Numbered from the stretch's first letter, positions 43,923 to 53,755 are shown. The stretch is 64,000 nt of DNA from Microbulbifer sp. MKSA007 (GCA_032615215.1 CP128433.1:1323501-1387500), one strand, 5' to 3'. Notes: generated by a model from the letters alone, not told the origin. Made by a program: numbers and translations.

Positions 43923-44867
43923 CTAAGTAGCGGATTGTTGTTCCAGCCAGTTTAAAATCACTTGATTGGTTTCTTCCGGTCTTTCCTGTTGAATCCAATG
44001 GCCGCAATTAAGGTTCACCTCATCTACATTGGGAACGAAATCTTTGATATCTGGAGACCTAGGTATCAAATCATGATCGCCGTAAATCATAAGGGTCGGC
44101 TTTTGGATAACTGGGTCTACATCTGCCAAGATGTGCCAATTGCGATCCAGGTTTCTATACCAATTTATGCTACTTGTAAAACCCGTTTTTTCAAATGCGG
44201 AAACGAATACAGCCAGTTCACTATCATTCAGCAAGGGGGCACCAAGCGGTGATACTGCTCTCGCGAGATTGATCATTACCATACCAGGCTCCGGCGGTGT
44301 AGGAGGTACGTCTTTGCGGAGCAAATTACGAAGAAACTGGGAAGCGTTCTTGTCCAACACTGCGTCCGCAACACCTGGCTGCCTATTGAAGTGCACAAAA
44401 TAATAATCGCTCCCAAGGAGTTCCTCCATAATCTCGATCCAAGGTTTTTCTGTTCGGGCTTGATAGGGCAGTGCGAGGTTTATAATTTTATTAACACGGC
44501 TTGGATGTAATAGCGCTATTCCCCAAACGACCATTGCACCCCAATCATGACCGATGAAGGTTGCATCTTGGTATCCGTAGTGATCCAGAAGTGCAGCTAG
44601 ATCGCCGGTTAATTGTTCGATGTCATAGCTGGTTACTTCCGTTGGGCAGGATGAGTTGCCATAGCCTCGCTGATTGGGAACGATAACGTGGTAGCCCGCT
44701 GCGGCGAGAGCGGGTATTTGGTGGCGCCAGGAAAAGGCATGTTCCGGCCATCCGTGACAAAGCACAACGGGGTTTCCTGTGTTCTGTTGGCCCGCTTCAA
44801 AGACCTCCAGCTCTATGCCATTCACTGAGATAAGAGTAGGTGTGGGGAAATCGGGTATTCTAGACAA
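43923..44867 (-). CDS. alpha/beta hydrolase, epoxide hydrolase-like
   Basis: 314 residues. Oxyanion motif HGWPE (about 38-42), nucleophile elbow GHDWGA (Asp about 107), YGDHDLIPR, and catalytic His in NCGHWIQQERPE (about 287-298). A nucleophilic Asp rather than Ser marks the epoxide hydrolase/dehalogenase group. Divergent from the WYL regulator at 170 bases, which may control it. Confidence 0.88.
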   Translation of the reverse strand: MSRIPDFPTPTLISVNGIELEVFEAGQQNTGNPVVLCHGWPEHAFSWRHQIPALAAAGYHVIVPNQRGYGNSSCPTEVTSYDIEQLTGDLAALLDHYGYQDATFIGHDWGAMVVWGIALLHPSRVNKIINLALPYQARTEKPWIEIMEELLGSDYYFVHFNRQPGVADAVLDKNASQFLRNLLRKDVPPTPPEPGMVMINLARAVSPLGAPLLNDSELAVFVSAFEKTGFTSSINWYRNLDRNWHILADVDPVIQKPTLMIYGDHDLIPRSPDIKDFVPNVDEVNLNCGHWIQQERPEETNQVILNWLEQQSAT

Positions 44868-45037
44868 TTTACTTCCTCTTTTTTGGGGAGGCCTTGAGAG
44901 CTGCTGTTTACCAGCAGGCTCCGCTCTCTATCCTTAAGGGTTGTTCCAACTTCAACATCCCTTTGCTGGATCGTGAGTGCATAGGCTAGAATCTAATGGT
45001 GCCAAAAACTGTCACCATTTATTAATGTCTGTGTAAA

Positions 45038-45766
45038 ATGAATGTACGTCTCCGACAAGACGCCATAGTGCGAAGCCTTCGGCGAAAGGGCACTTTGACG
45101 ATTGCCGATTTAGCCGCTGAAGTTGGCGCATCCAGGCGCACCGTGCTGCGTGATATCAGCTCATTGCGGGATGAGGGTTTTGTTATCCGTTCTGAACCTG
45201 GCCCTGGGGGCGGCCTGCAACTTGATCCGCAATCGGTTCAAACTACAGCTCGGCTCTCGGTCGCTGAGATTTTTGCGTTGCTTATTAGCGTTGCATCCGT
45301 GCGTGCAGCAGGGAGTTTGCCCTTTTCGGATCTTGCGGATGCCGGGCTGGCAAAAATAGAGAAGGCTTTACCCGTTGATAAGGTGCGTGATTTACGCAGG
45401 TTTATGGATTGCCTGTACATCGGTAAGCTTTCGCCGGAGGTAGACGTATCTAATGTCGGAGAGATGTCGCCCTTACTACTGCCTACATTTGAAACGGCTT
45501 TTCTTCAGCGACTATACCTGAGCTTCCAATATCGTGATGCAAAAGGGGCAGTAACTAGCCGTGTTGTTGAACCGCAAGCTATGTTGATCTTGCCACCCTT
45601 ATGGTATCTGGTAGCTTGGGACCCTGCTCGCAATGACTTTCGCCATTTTCGAATGGATCGAATTAGCCAGCCGGAATACCTTCAGGATAAGAAGTTTCGA
45701 AGACGACATATAGTCTTCGAAGATGGCGTATCTCCAATTCGTGATAATCCCAAAGTTTCAAAATGA
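45038..45766 (+). CDS. HTH-WYL transcriptional regulator
   Basis: 242 residues. N-terminal DeoR/HTH_11-type helix-turn-helix (VRSLRRKGTLTIADLAAEVGASRRTVLRDI split as IADLAAEVGASRRTVLRDI, about 23-41) and a C-terminal WYL-like domain (LYLSFQYRDAKGAV... PLWYLVAWDPARNDFRHFRMDRI, about 186-210). Probable ligand- or nucleic-acid-responsive regulator of the divergent hydrolase gene. Confidence 0.82.
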   Translation: MNVRLRQDAIVRSLRRKGTLTIADLAAEVGASRRTVLRDISSLRDEGFVIRSEPGPGGGLQLDPQSVQTTARLSVAEIFALLISVASVRAAGSLPFSDLADAGLAKIEKALPVDKVRDLRRFMDCLYIGKLSPEVDVSNVGEMSPLLLPTFETAFLQRLYLSFQYRDAKGAVTSRVVEPQAMLILPPLWYLVAWDPARNDFRHFRMDRISQPEYLQDKKFRRRHIVFEDGVSPIRDNPKVSK

Positions 45767-45887
45767 TTGGGTTCTTGACGGTAAGTATGATTGCTCCCGC
45801 GAAAGGCCAATAATTGGTGGCAGTGTAACTCCTTAGCTTACTCGGCTCTGCCCCCAATAATTGGTCCAGGTTTTCCGCTTACAGATT

Positions 45888-46067
45888 TTACTTGCCTATC
45901 TTCTGTTCTCTCTGGATACGGTTATAAATTTCTTCGCGGTGGACGGCTAAAGATTTGGGGGCCTTTATTCCTACTTGTACTTGATTGCCTTTAACGTTCA
46001 ATACAGTGATTGAGACATTAGCCCCAATTCTGAGGTTTTGGCCAATTCGGCGAGTCAAAATCAACAT
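45888..46067 (-). CDS. csrA: CsrA family RNA-binding regulator, copy 3
   Basis: 59 residues: MLILTRRIGQNLRIG, NVKGNQVQVGIKAPK and VHREEIYNRIQREQKIGK. All CsrA RNA-binding positions are kept (Leu4, Arg6/7, Arg of HREEIY). Closer to canonical CsrA (TRR rather than KRR) and shorter than copies 1 and 2. AGGG lies upstream of ATG. It shares with copy 1 a leader of about 340 bases including a small ORF, in opposite orientation and 40 kb away. Also accessory in position: there is no alaS or recX nearby, the usual neighbours of the core csrA. Confidence 0.85.
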   Translation of the reverse strand: MLILTRRIGQNLRIGANVSITVLNVKGNQVQVGIKAPKSLAVHREEIYNRIQREQKIGK

Positions 46068-46087
46068 ATATTATTCCCTAATGATAC

Positions 46088-46285
46088 TCAAACCATGGGT
46101 AGCCTTCCCGCAATGGGAAAGCTTAGAAAGAAAGTTGAAGAGTGAAGGCGGGGTGGGGCACGGGAGCGGTAGGCATAAAAGTAGAAAAGACGGACACAAC
46201 GCTGCCAGAACCTGAGTAATTGCCTCAAGTTACTGAATGTGCTCCACTTTATTGAAGGCGAGCGGGTTTCTAGCGTATCATCCAT
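46088..46285 (-). CDS. small ORF upstream of csrA copy 3
   Basis: 65 codons, homologous in frame to 5785-5958 upstream of csrA copy 1 (shared MD-TLETRS-SIKWS-FS and YAYRSRAPP blocks). The C-terminal third differs. Ends 20 bases before csrA. Unknown; it could be a leader peptide or relic. Confidence 0.35.
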   Translation of the reverse strand: MDDTLETRSPSIKWSTFSNLRQLLRFWQRCVRLFYFYAYRSRAPPRLHSSTFFLSFPIAGRLPMV

Positions 46286-46937
46286 ACAGCCATCTTGATA
46301 GGTCGTTTATCAATTTGGTTAGCTGGCCCCTGGTGTTGGTAGCACCTTGGGTCAGCGACTTTTACTTACTTTTATGTCACGCTACCGTTCTCCTTTGAGG
46401 GAATAGGCAAGTTATAAAGTTCTGCAATATTTTGAATTCGACTTTCTCACAAATAACACTGCTCAACAGCGATCAAAATATCGAGAAATATTCACTTACC
46501 TTACGCAGTTTTGTTGCTGAAAACAATCTGAATAAATTCCAATAAGATCATTTCAGCGCCTATCTTTCCAGCTGTATTTAAGGTTTTAAAATATGCTACC
46601 TGCTGTTTGAGTTTGATATTGTTGGGCCCATGGTTGATCTAGATTAAATTGGCTAAATTAAATCACTGGTATACATCGCAAATATCTCTTTTGATTTTTG
46701 TAAGTAAGTAGGTATCTTAGTTTAAGGGTGGTTTGTATTTTTCTATTTTATTTTTGGGGCTCTTATCGCAGTAATTATGGTCGCGAATTGAGATTTACGA
46801 AATGGCACAAATTGAAGTAATCTCACTCTTCGTTAGGTTACAGTGCTGCAGGATGTGGAGTAGGTGCTTCAGCTGTTGAGTTAAAAGATATAATCTAGAA
46901 AGTATTGAAACTTATAAACATTTAAAATATAGACGGT
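46286..46937. other. rest of csrA leader and intergenic DNA
   Basis: 46286-46420 continues the leader shared with 5655-5784 (TTCCCTCAAAGGAGAACGG on the minus strand marks its outer edge). From 46430 to 46937 I see no gene or repeat. Confidence 0.45.
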
Positions 46938-47435
46938 ATGAGTACACAAGATATAGAAAGCCGGCTTCTGGGCATCAAACAACAACTTAAACGGCTGAGT
47001 GGTTTGGATCAGGATTGTTCTCTCTTTGGTGCAGAGCGCTGGAAATATAACTTCCGTCGGTTTTCGGAGGAAGAAGTTAACGGTATCGAGAAACAGTACA
47101 ACATTTCTTTACCGCAGGAGTTTCGAGCCTTTCTTCTTGAGATTGGTTTTGGGGCTGCGGATTCTTATGGTGCTAATGTAGAGGGTCTTCCGCACTACTA
47201 CCAGGATGATGAAGATGAATACCCGATGTCAGAAGGCACCATTGATATTGCAGAAATAGGCTGTGGTATTGAATTTATGTTAGTTATTAACGGTGTTCAT
47301 CGTGGGGAAGTATGGGTTACTCAGAGTTACCGGGAGCCACAGCCTTGGTCTAGTAGCTATCTTAACTGGTATGAAGACTGGCTGGCTAAAAGCCTAGAGA
47401 GCTTAGAGGTACCGCAAAACCCTCCTAAAGGCTGA
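46938..47435 (+). CDS. SMI1/KNR4 (SUKH) family protein
   Basis: 165 residues. GIEKQYNISLPQEFRAFLLEIGFGAADSYG (split: ISLPQEFRAFLLEIGFG, about 55-71) is the SUKH start; FMLVINGVHRGEVWV and WYEDWLAKSLE follow. SUKH proteins often act as immunity proteins to secreted nuclease or deaminase toxins; no toxin is next to it here, so an orphan immunity gene is likely. Confidence 0.8.
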   Translation: MSTQDIESRLLGIKQQLKRLSGLDQDCSLFGAERWKYNFRRFSEEEVNGIEKQYNISLPQEFRAFLLEIGFGAADSYGANVEGLPHYYQDDEDEYPMSEGTIDIAEIGCGIEFMLVINGVHRGEVWVTQSYREPQPWSSSYLNWYEDWLAKSLESLEVPQNPPKG

Positions 47436-47804
47436 CTACCCAAGCATTCCCCAAATACTCCTGGTAGCTAGCAGGATACACATTGTTCTACGACAACCCC
47501 TCTGCTTCTCCCTTGCATTGAGTTGAGCGGTGTAGCCTGTGTACTACTCACCGGTGTTCCCTCACCTCAAGCCTTGTTAATCATTTTTTAATCAAAAAAT
47601 AGATCGCTGATCGTTTCTTATACAGCCTATGGCTTGTCCCAGCACTTTATACGACTGGGTTGCCAATACACAGGAAGTGTATATCTGCGGATATGGGCGT
47701 AAGCGGTAATTCCCCACGTGCCAAACTCCTTGATAACACTGGTAATTTTGCGTGCAGAAGGACGATATGGGCGGAGTGGCGCGTGGACTGGCGGCAATAG
47801 TGAC
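47436..47804. other. intergenic region, no gene seen
   Basis: About 370 bases between the SUKH gene and the SOS-type promoter. A 92-codon minus ORF here lacks support. Confidence 0.4.
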
Positions 47805-47851
47805 TTGACAGTTCCTGAACCTCTTACCGTATACTGTATGCATGTACAGTA
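47805..47851 (+). promoter_or_regulatory. SOS-type promoter with LexA box
   Basis: TTGACA (47805-47810) and TATACT (47830-47835) are separated by 19 bases. Over the -10 lies TACTGTATGCATGTACAGTA (47832-47851), a full CTGT-N8-ACAG operator including the outer TA/TA. The next gene starts 18 bases on. This is a convincing LexA-repressed, damage-induced promoter. Confidence 0.75.
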
Positions 47852-47869
47852 TGTTGAGTGGAGGTGGCA

Positions 47870-48097
47870 ATGGGAGCCAGAAATATCACTATTGACGGGG
47901 AGCCGATCCGGATCTGCCGTTACCGATCGGGTTATAACAACCGGCCAATGTACGCTATCTGTATCCTTAATTATACAAAATACGTGCGCAGCTTCTCGGT
48001 ATCAGTGGAGATGAATCTACGCGAGGAGTTAGAGGTGACCCTGGCGCAAATGCGAGGAGTTGAGCGAAGTATAAATTGGATGGAAGTATCAGCTTAG
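47870..48097 (+). CDS. small hypothetical protein under LexA box
   Basis: 75 residues starting MGARNITIDGEPIRICRYRSG; the start follows GGAGG at 5 bases. Beta-rich beginning, then a helical end (LREELEVTLAQMRGVERSINWMEV). No family recognised. First gene after the LexA-controlled promoter and probably cotranscribed with the gene at 48141 (43-base gap). Confidence 0.6.
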   Translation: MGARNITIDGEPIRICRYRSGYNNRPMYAICILNYTKYVRSFSVSVEMNLREELEVTLAQMRGVERSINWMEVSA

Positions 48098-48140
48098 GAA
48101 TGTAAGGACTTAAGCTGTTTTTATGGATAAGGAGCAAATT

Positions 48141-48389
48141 ATGGGAAGAAAAATCAATCGGTTCGCAATTTTTGCAGAGCGGGTTCATTTAATGAATGGT
48201 GGTGCAAAAAGCTTTAGGGATTCTGCACCCACAGAGGAATCCGCAAAGGAACTGGCAGAAGAAATTGCTAAATCTGAAAAAGCGCTGTTTTATTCCTGGT
48301 TACAAATTCTCGATATAATGACCGGAAGTTATACAGAATACTCAATCAAGAGGGGTGGGGTATTGGAAGAAAGGGAGTGTCCCGAATAA
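48141..48389 (+). CDS. small conserved protein (paralogue of 59313)
   Basis: 82 residues from MGRKINRFAIFAERVHLMNGG, with AAGGAG before the start. About 70 percent identical by eye to the protein at 59313 (FAERVHLMNGGA-SFRDSAPT, KALFYSWLQILDI-TG--TEYSI). Two copies in one window, one behind a LexA box and one behind a phage tail-spike remnant, suggest a prophage or tailocin-associated origin. Function unknown. Confidence 0.7.
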   Translation: MGRKINRFAIFAERVHLMNGGAKSFRDSAPTEESAKELAEEIAKSEKALFYSWLQILDIMTGSYTEYSIKRGGVLEERECPE

Positions 48390-48903
48390 TAGGAGCCTGG
48401 TAACTAAGGTAGACTTAATGAACGAAGACAGAGGGTAGAAAAAGTAAGTAATAGTTACATGTATAGCGTGAGTAATTTAAAGTTCAGGTTAAGGCAGGTT
48501 GTGGTTTGATAATCTACCGGGTGACCAGAGCTATTTACAGGGGTAAAGTTGAATGGCTCTGGCTACGGCACAGTTAGAAAAACTCCAAGCTGAAATTGAT
48601 TAAAATCAATTTCTGAAAAATATCATTAAAATAAAGCCCCTTTGTACATAATCAGGCTCAGTAGTGGTAGAGTCTAGTTCTAACAGAAATAGAACGCTGG
48701 CGGTCAGTACCTAACTTATCCATCTACTCAATTTACGAATGAACCGATGGTTATTAGCAACTAACTGGATGGTAAGCACACATAGTTAACTTCACTCTCG
48801 ACTTTCCTAGCCCAGGAAGTTTCAATCCAATAGTTTTCTTAAGCAGAAAAGGCATGACAGCGATAAAGTTGTGCCGTTGGCAGTATTTATAGGGAGCCTC
48901 AAA
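48390..48903. other. intergenic region, no gene seen
   Basis: About 510 bases without a credible gene, repeat or strong terminator recognised. Confidence 0.4.
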
Positions 48904-49581
48904 ATGGCAAATCGTTCTTATCTTTATAGCCTTAGTAATCAACCTAAATCCTATTCAGACCGCCCCGAGACTATCTCAGGCTTATCTGAATGGCCATATA
49001 GTATTCCCTTCACCTACCGTGTACTAATGTCCGGGAATCCCAATCTGTGCGCGTCACTGGTCTCGGATGGCTTTGAGGACGATTCACCTGATGATAAAAC
49101 TCAACTTTATGCTATTAGTAGTGACTTTGAGGCAGGATTTGCGCGGTTAAAGAAATTTGTTGAAGTTCTGCGAGTTATTAGCAAAGACATTACGGATCTG
49201 CCGGATTCAATGTTAAATGAAACGTTAGAATTCCTTCAAGAGCATAAGGATAGGCATCTACTGCTTGAGACTATCGAGCTCGACTGTATGGATGACTCTG
49301 AAGAGTCAGTCCTGCGTGGCTACGTTGAATCTGAAATTATCGCTTGCCGTGAAGCTGGAGCAGCTATTGATGCACTTCCTGAAGACCCAAAGGTATCGGC
49401 TGATATTGTAAAGAGTGCAGCAGAAAACAATTCAGAATCTGCTTTAAGTCCATTTTATGGGCTCCAGTTCAATGATAAATTTGACAACGTTGAGAGTGAG
49501 CCTCCGGTGGGTTTGTATTGGAGTGATATCCTTTATTACGATTTAGAGAGCAAAAAGGAATTTGAAGAGTCTCTTGAATAA
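48904..49581 (+). CDS. hypothetical protein (MANRSYLYS family)
   Basis: 225 residues starting MANRSYLYSLSNQP with AGGGAGCC before ATG; an upstream in-frame start is less likely. The N-terminal ANRSYLYS...GLSEWPYSIPFTYRVLMSG is a block I have seen conserved in many uncharacterised bacterial proteins, often near toxin/immunity genes, but I cannot give a function. The rest is acidic and helical. Confidence 0.65.
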   Translation: MANRSYLYSLSNQPKSYSDRPETISGLSEWPYSIPFTYRVLMSGNPNLCASLVSDGFEDDSPDDKTQLYAISSDFEAGFARLKKFVEVLRVISKDITDLPDSMLNETLEFLQEHKDRHLLLETIELDCMDDSEESVLRGYVESEIIACREAGAAIDALPEDPKVSADIVKSAAENNSESALSPFYGLQFNDKFDNVESEPPVGLYWSDILYYDLESKKEFEESLE

Positions 49582-49843
49582 TTGAATATCGAAACTCTTG
49601 TTTTTACTTAAAGAAATGCTGAGCCGGTTTTAAAGGTTTCTGTTTCTTTACCAATGTATTAAATTGGTTCAGCACTTTATCTTTGTCGATATGAGTTATG
49701 ATGTTGGAATGATTACTTGATAGTGCTTATGAGGTGGTATCAAGAACGTACTTGCCAGTATTCCAGATTAAACTCAGCCCGATTTCCATTTATGGTGTAA
49801 GCACGGTCTAATCATGTAAGAATAAAGAAACAAATAGCGATTT

Positions 49844-50581
49844 CTAGCTTCCCTGCTCGAATATCATTTTCAATCTATCGGCTCCGGATCGGCTAGATAT
49901 TAAAGTGGTTTTCTGTTCGTCATCAATAATCACCGCCAATTTTCCATTTAAATAACGCTGAATTTCCGAGACTCTGTCCAGGTTAATCAGATAGCTACGA
50001 TGTAGGCGTAGAAATTGATCTGGATTAAGCTTTTGCTCCAGTTGATCTAAGCCCATTTGTAAGGGTTTGATGCCTTTCTCTGTATGAGCAATAATTGAAC
50101 CTTGTTCAGACTTAATATAAGAAATATCGTTCAGATCAATAAAGGTCATGCGATCATCGCACTTACTTACGAGGCGCTTTAGTGCTATCGAATCACCCCC
50201 TACCCGAGTACTGTTATGAATAAGTTTGATTCGCTTCTCAGCTTTTTCAATGGCAGCTTTTAAGCGTTGCAATGGGAAGGGTTTAAGCAAGTAATCTATT
50301 GTATCGTGGTTAAAAGCATCAATGGCAAATTTAGAATACGCAGTTGTGAAAATAATATAGGGTTGGTAAGTTAGGGCATCTAGCACATCCAATCCACTAA
50401 GATGAGGCATTTCAATGTCCATCAGTAGTAGTTGTGGTTGATACTCCTCAATCAATGTTAATGCTTCCAGTCCAGATTTTGCTTCTGCAACCAATTCAAT
50501 AGAGTTAATAGTTGCCAGCTGAGCTTTTAATTTATTCCTTGCCGGTGCTTCATCTTCGGCAATAATGACCCTTAAATTCAT
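49844..50581 (-). CDS. LytTR-family response regulator
   Basis: 245 residues. Receiver domain with phospho-acceptor Asp in LLLMDIEMPHLSGLDVL (about Asp56), conserved Lys in DYLLKPFPLQRL (about 105), and a C-terminal LytTR DNA-binding domain (about 145-240; FLRLHRSYLINLDRVSEI). Its start overlaps the end of the kinase gene by 4 bases, so they form one two-component operon. Confidence 0.93.
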   Translation of the reverse strand: MNLRVIIAEDEAPARNKLKAQLATINSIELVAEAKSGLEALTLIEEYQPQLLLMDIEMPHLSGLDVLDALTYQPYIIFTTAYSKFAIDAFNHDTIDYLLKPFPLQRLKAAIEKAEKRIKLIHNSTRVGGDSIALKRLVSKCDDRMTFIDLNDISYIKSEQGSIIAHTEKGIKPLQMGLDQLEQKLNPDQFLRLHRSYLINLDRVSEIQRYLNGKLAVIIDDEQKTTLISSRSGADRLKMIFEQGS

Positions 50582-51609
50582 ACAGACATCTCAACTTTAA
50601 CGTGGGCACCGCTTTTATTGCTTAGAGTAAGTTTTCCATTTGGTCGTAGCTCAATGCGCTGGCGCAAATTATGAATTCCAGTTCCCTGTGAGTGGATAAA
50701 ACTAAGAACGCTTTCCTGAAATCCATATCCGTTATCTGAGACTTCAATAATTACCTTGTCATTCTTTAAGTAAATGCGACATTGAATATGTAAGCTTTCT
50801 ATTGTACGGCAATGTTTGAAGCAATTCTCAAAAATTGGCTGTAATAATAGGGGAGGGATAGAGATATCACTGGCTCTTGGGTCTACCGTAATCTCTACTT
50901 TCAAGTTATCACCAAAACGTACTTTTTCTATTTCTAAATACTTATTAATCAGTTCAATTTCTTCTTTGATTGTAGTTTCTTCTAGCTCGCCAGTGTCGAG
51001 AGAATATCTCAAAATATCTGCTAGTTTATGTAAAACTTCATCAGCAAGGTTTGGATCGCTATGAATATAGGAGGAGATAGTATTAAGACTGTTAAACATG
51101 AAGTGTGGATTTAGCTGATAACGTAATGTTTGTAATTTTGCTTTCTGCATGGCGAGCTTTTGCTCAGAGGCTTTATGGCGGTATTCCAGCATGGCGTAAG
51201 AACAGTATAAACAGGTAGCCCACATTAGCCCATTAAAGATAATGCCCAGTCCCATATTCAAGCCGCCTTCGACATTAAAGGCGTACTCTATAAACCAGCT
51301 AACGCACTGATTGCCGATAGTCATATGGACTACCAGGATCATCCACTCGATTAATAATGAATGATACCCTCTGCGTCTAAGGCGCAATACAATGAGAGCT
51401 GTGGACCAGGTGGGTAGCCAATAAAAGAAAACAAACCATATCGGAGCACCAGTGAGAGCACTACTAACCGAGCTTATATCTCCTGATTCAAAAAAAACAA
51501 ATACGCAAGCTATATCTAGTAATAGAACGACGACAAATGATTTCGCGAAGAAAGGATGCTTGAGATCTTTTAGTATTGACATAAAATATTGATGAGCAAT
51601 AGCTATCAT
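50578..51609 (-). CDS. LytS-type sensor histidine kinase (His_kinase family)
   Basis: 343 residues. About four membrane helices in the first 145 residues, then LRYQLNPHFMFNSLNTISSYI (split: QLNPHFMFNSLNTI, phospho-His, about 168-181) and HATPase boxes IFENCFKHC, VSDNGYGF and GTGIHNLRQRI. Signals to the overlapping LytTR regulator. Input unknown. The start may be the Met nine codons in. Confidence 0.9.
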   Translation of the reverse strand: MIAIAHQYFMSILKDLKHPFFAKSFVVVLLLDIACVFVFFESGDISSVSSALTGAPIWFVFFYWLPTWSTALIVLRLRRRGYHSLLIEWMILVVHMTIGNQCVSWFIEYAFNVEGGLNMGLGIIFNGLMWATCLYCSYAMLEYRHKASEQKLAMQKAKLQTLRYQLNPHFMFNSLNTISSYIHSDPNLADEVLHKLADILRYSLDTGELEETTIKEEIELINKYLEIEKVRFGDNLKVEITVDPRASDISIPPLLLQPIFENCFKHCRTIESLHIQCRIYLKNDKVIIEVSDNGYGFQESVLSFIHSQGTGIHNLRQRIELRPNGKLTLSNKSGAHVKVEMSV

Positions 51610-51760
51610 AGCTTATTCTGGATTGGCCAATTATATTGGGATTAAATAAGATAAGATAGTTTTAATTCAAGCCCGCTTGATATGTTTGCTTATTAGCTAA
51701 AGGTGTGTATCAGCACCCATAAATTACAATTTAAATGGGTGCTGACATTATGAGGTTCTT

Positions 51761-53137
51761 TTATGTTCTGTGGCCTTTCTTCTCCGATGAAGATTCACAA
51801 CTAGAACCAATGGGGGGAGTGGCGTAACTCTTCTCGATAAGCTGTTTTCTCTCTACTGCCACACCTCCAAGATAGATTTTTTCTGGGTTTGTAATTGCTT
51901 GTATGTTCTCAATAGGATTTTTGTTTAGAAGAATAAAGTCAGCACGTTTTCCCTGGGATATTGACCCTATATTCTCACTCGCATTCAAAGTTTTTGCTGC
52001 AACCTGTGTCGTGGCGAGTAAAATTTGCTGGTTGGATAGACCCGCCTTGTGCAAGGCTAATATCTCGCTTATTAAGCCCAGTCCGTGTGGCGAGTAGGGG
52101 TTGCCGGAGTCAGAGCCAGCGCCAATTTTTATTCCGGCTTTAGCTAGCTTGATCACGTTATTATATGCGATAGATTTTTTCTGCCAGGCTAGTTTTCTAC
52201 TGGCCGTTGGTGCCTGGACTTCATTAAACAGGCAGTCCTTCATTTTTGGGTGTATAGGTGCCAAGTCTAATTGAGTGATAGATTGATTTTCATGTTCATC
52301 AGCCTGATTATGAAGGACTGATAGAGTGGGTATATAGGTAACCTCGTTTTGTAGCATGAGCTTTACAAATTCATTGTCTACTGGTTCAAAGTTAATACCG
52401 TGGGCTAAAGCAGTAGCCCCGGCCTTGATTGCTCGTTTCCCATCTTCCAGGGTGGAGACATGAACAAAAAACGGTAAGTCGGCGCTTTGGGAGCGTTTTC
52501 CAATCTCTTTGAGTACATCATCTGAGAGCGGGACGACAGTACCATCAAAAGTTTCTATGATGGCTTTGGTCAACTTTGGCTGGTAACTTAAATGTGCATC
52601 CCAGCTCGCACTGATTTGCTCGATACTGTCAATCTCATGAACTTTCACTCCGAATTGGGTACCGTGACCTCTAGGGTTGGTGAAGGCGGGTCCGGAGGCA
52701 AATACTAGTGGAGCCAAATCGTTCAACTGGGATATGGATTGCATCATCTCGCTTGACATCAGAAGGTCAGTGACAGCGGTAACGCCATAATAGAGTTGAT
52801 TGTTTAAGTTGGTTTCTAACGGCAGATGCTGATAATTCTTATACGTTGACCCAGATGCACTTAAGTGCACATGTAAATCGATTAAGCCCGGTATCGCATA
52901 TTTACCCTGTGCGTCGTGGGTATTCTCGGCAGGTAGAGCTGTCCTGGTCATTGGAGTGATTCTGGCTATGCGGTCATCTTGAATGTAAATACGGCTTTTC
53001 TCGCTAAAGCCTTCTGCATTGCTGGTTAATATTTGTACATTGTCGATTCTCAAATCGTAGTCATTCTTTTTGGTTTCGAGGGCGAAGCTATTACTTGAGG
53101 CTAATAGTAAACAGGAGGCAATGGCTGTAACTTTCAT
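51761..53137 (-). CDS. secreted amidohydrolase (imidazolonepropionase-like)
   Basis: 458 residues from MKVTAIASCLLLASSNSFALE, a clear signal peptide (the upstream Met at 53218 would bury it). Metal site GLIDLHVHLS (HxH), Lys in TKAIIETFDG, two His in FFVHVSTL and AHGINFE, and Asp in GAGSDSGNP. Belongs to the periplasmic amidohydrolase-1 group that hydrolyses cyclic amides or peptides. Downstream of the LytS/LytTR operon on the same strand. Confidence 0.88.
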   Translation of the reverse strand: MKVTAIASCLLLASSNSFALETKKNDYDLRIDNVQILTSNAEGFSEKSRIYIQDDRIARITPMTRTALPAENTHDAQGKYAIPGLIDLHVHLSASGSTYKNYQHLPLETNLNNQLYYGVTAVTDLLMSSEMMQSISQLNDLAPLVFASGPAFTNPRGHGTQFGVKVHEIDSIEQISASWDAHLSYQPKLTKAIIETFDGTVVPLSDDVLKEIGKRSQSADLPFFVHVSTLEDGKRAIKAGATALAHGINFEPVDNEFVKLMLQNEVTYIPTLSVLHNQADEHENQSITQLDLAPIHPKMKDCLFNEVQAPTASRKLAWQKKSIAYNNVIKLAKAGIKIGAGSDSGNPYSPHGLGLISEILALHKAGLSNQQILLATTQVAAKTLNASENIGSISQGKRADFILLNKNPIENIQAITNPEKIYLGGVAVERKQLIEKSYATPPIGSSCESSSEKKGHRT

Positions 53138-53755
53138 AAGAGTTTCTTTTCCTATTGAGTTTTGACCTAGCTTATAGCGACAGTAATCTCGGTGTTTAAA
53201 AAAGTGACGAATCGACATATTCGTAGACGAACGAACAGTTTAAGTCTGTGAGTGGTATGGCATTGAAGTGAGTTGCGGTGTCTGCTCCTGGCTTCTCAAG
53301 GCTAGCCTTGGCTATGGAGGACAGTTCAAAGCGGTCTTTTTATTGATATAAAGGACGGCAGGCTTGTAATTGCTTGTTGTGGTATAAGTTGCCGCATCTT
53401 GGGAAATCTGCCAGCTGGCTTTTGCCGCCCCAATTGAGACGATGTCCATATCTTTTACCCGGCCCCATATTTTTGCCATCTTTATGTACTCAAGTAAGTG
53501 CAGTGGCCACTCATGAGATTTGCGCGCTGCGTGGAATAGGCATTGGTTACCCCCTATTTGGCTGGCCATTTATGCAGAGTTTGATTCAGCGTTTTATGCG
53601 GTATCAATATGGATTGTCTTTGAAGCTACTACTTTTGTGGGTGCCCAGAATTGTTGGGATAAAGGCTTGAGATGGTAGTTGTACTAGTCAGCTCAACACT
53701 AAGCTGGTTTGTAGAGCTTCTATTTTCAATTCTTGAATAATGAGTATTGGTACTA
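53138..53755. other. intergenic region, weak ORF only
   Basis: About 620 bases. An 85-codon minus ORF (53312-53569) has no ribosome site or recognisable family. No repeat or RNA seen. Confidence 0.4.

Noticed and set aside
46800..46925. Possible toxin C-terminus (GYSAAGCGVGASAVEL) upstream of the SUKH gene
   Set aside because: Frame only about 23 codons long after a stop; too little to support a toxin relic.
53312..53569. 85-codon minus-strand ORF downstream of the amidohydrolase start region
   Set aside because: A faint resemblance to an enzyme fragment (VSIGAAKASW) was not convincing.
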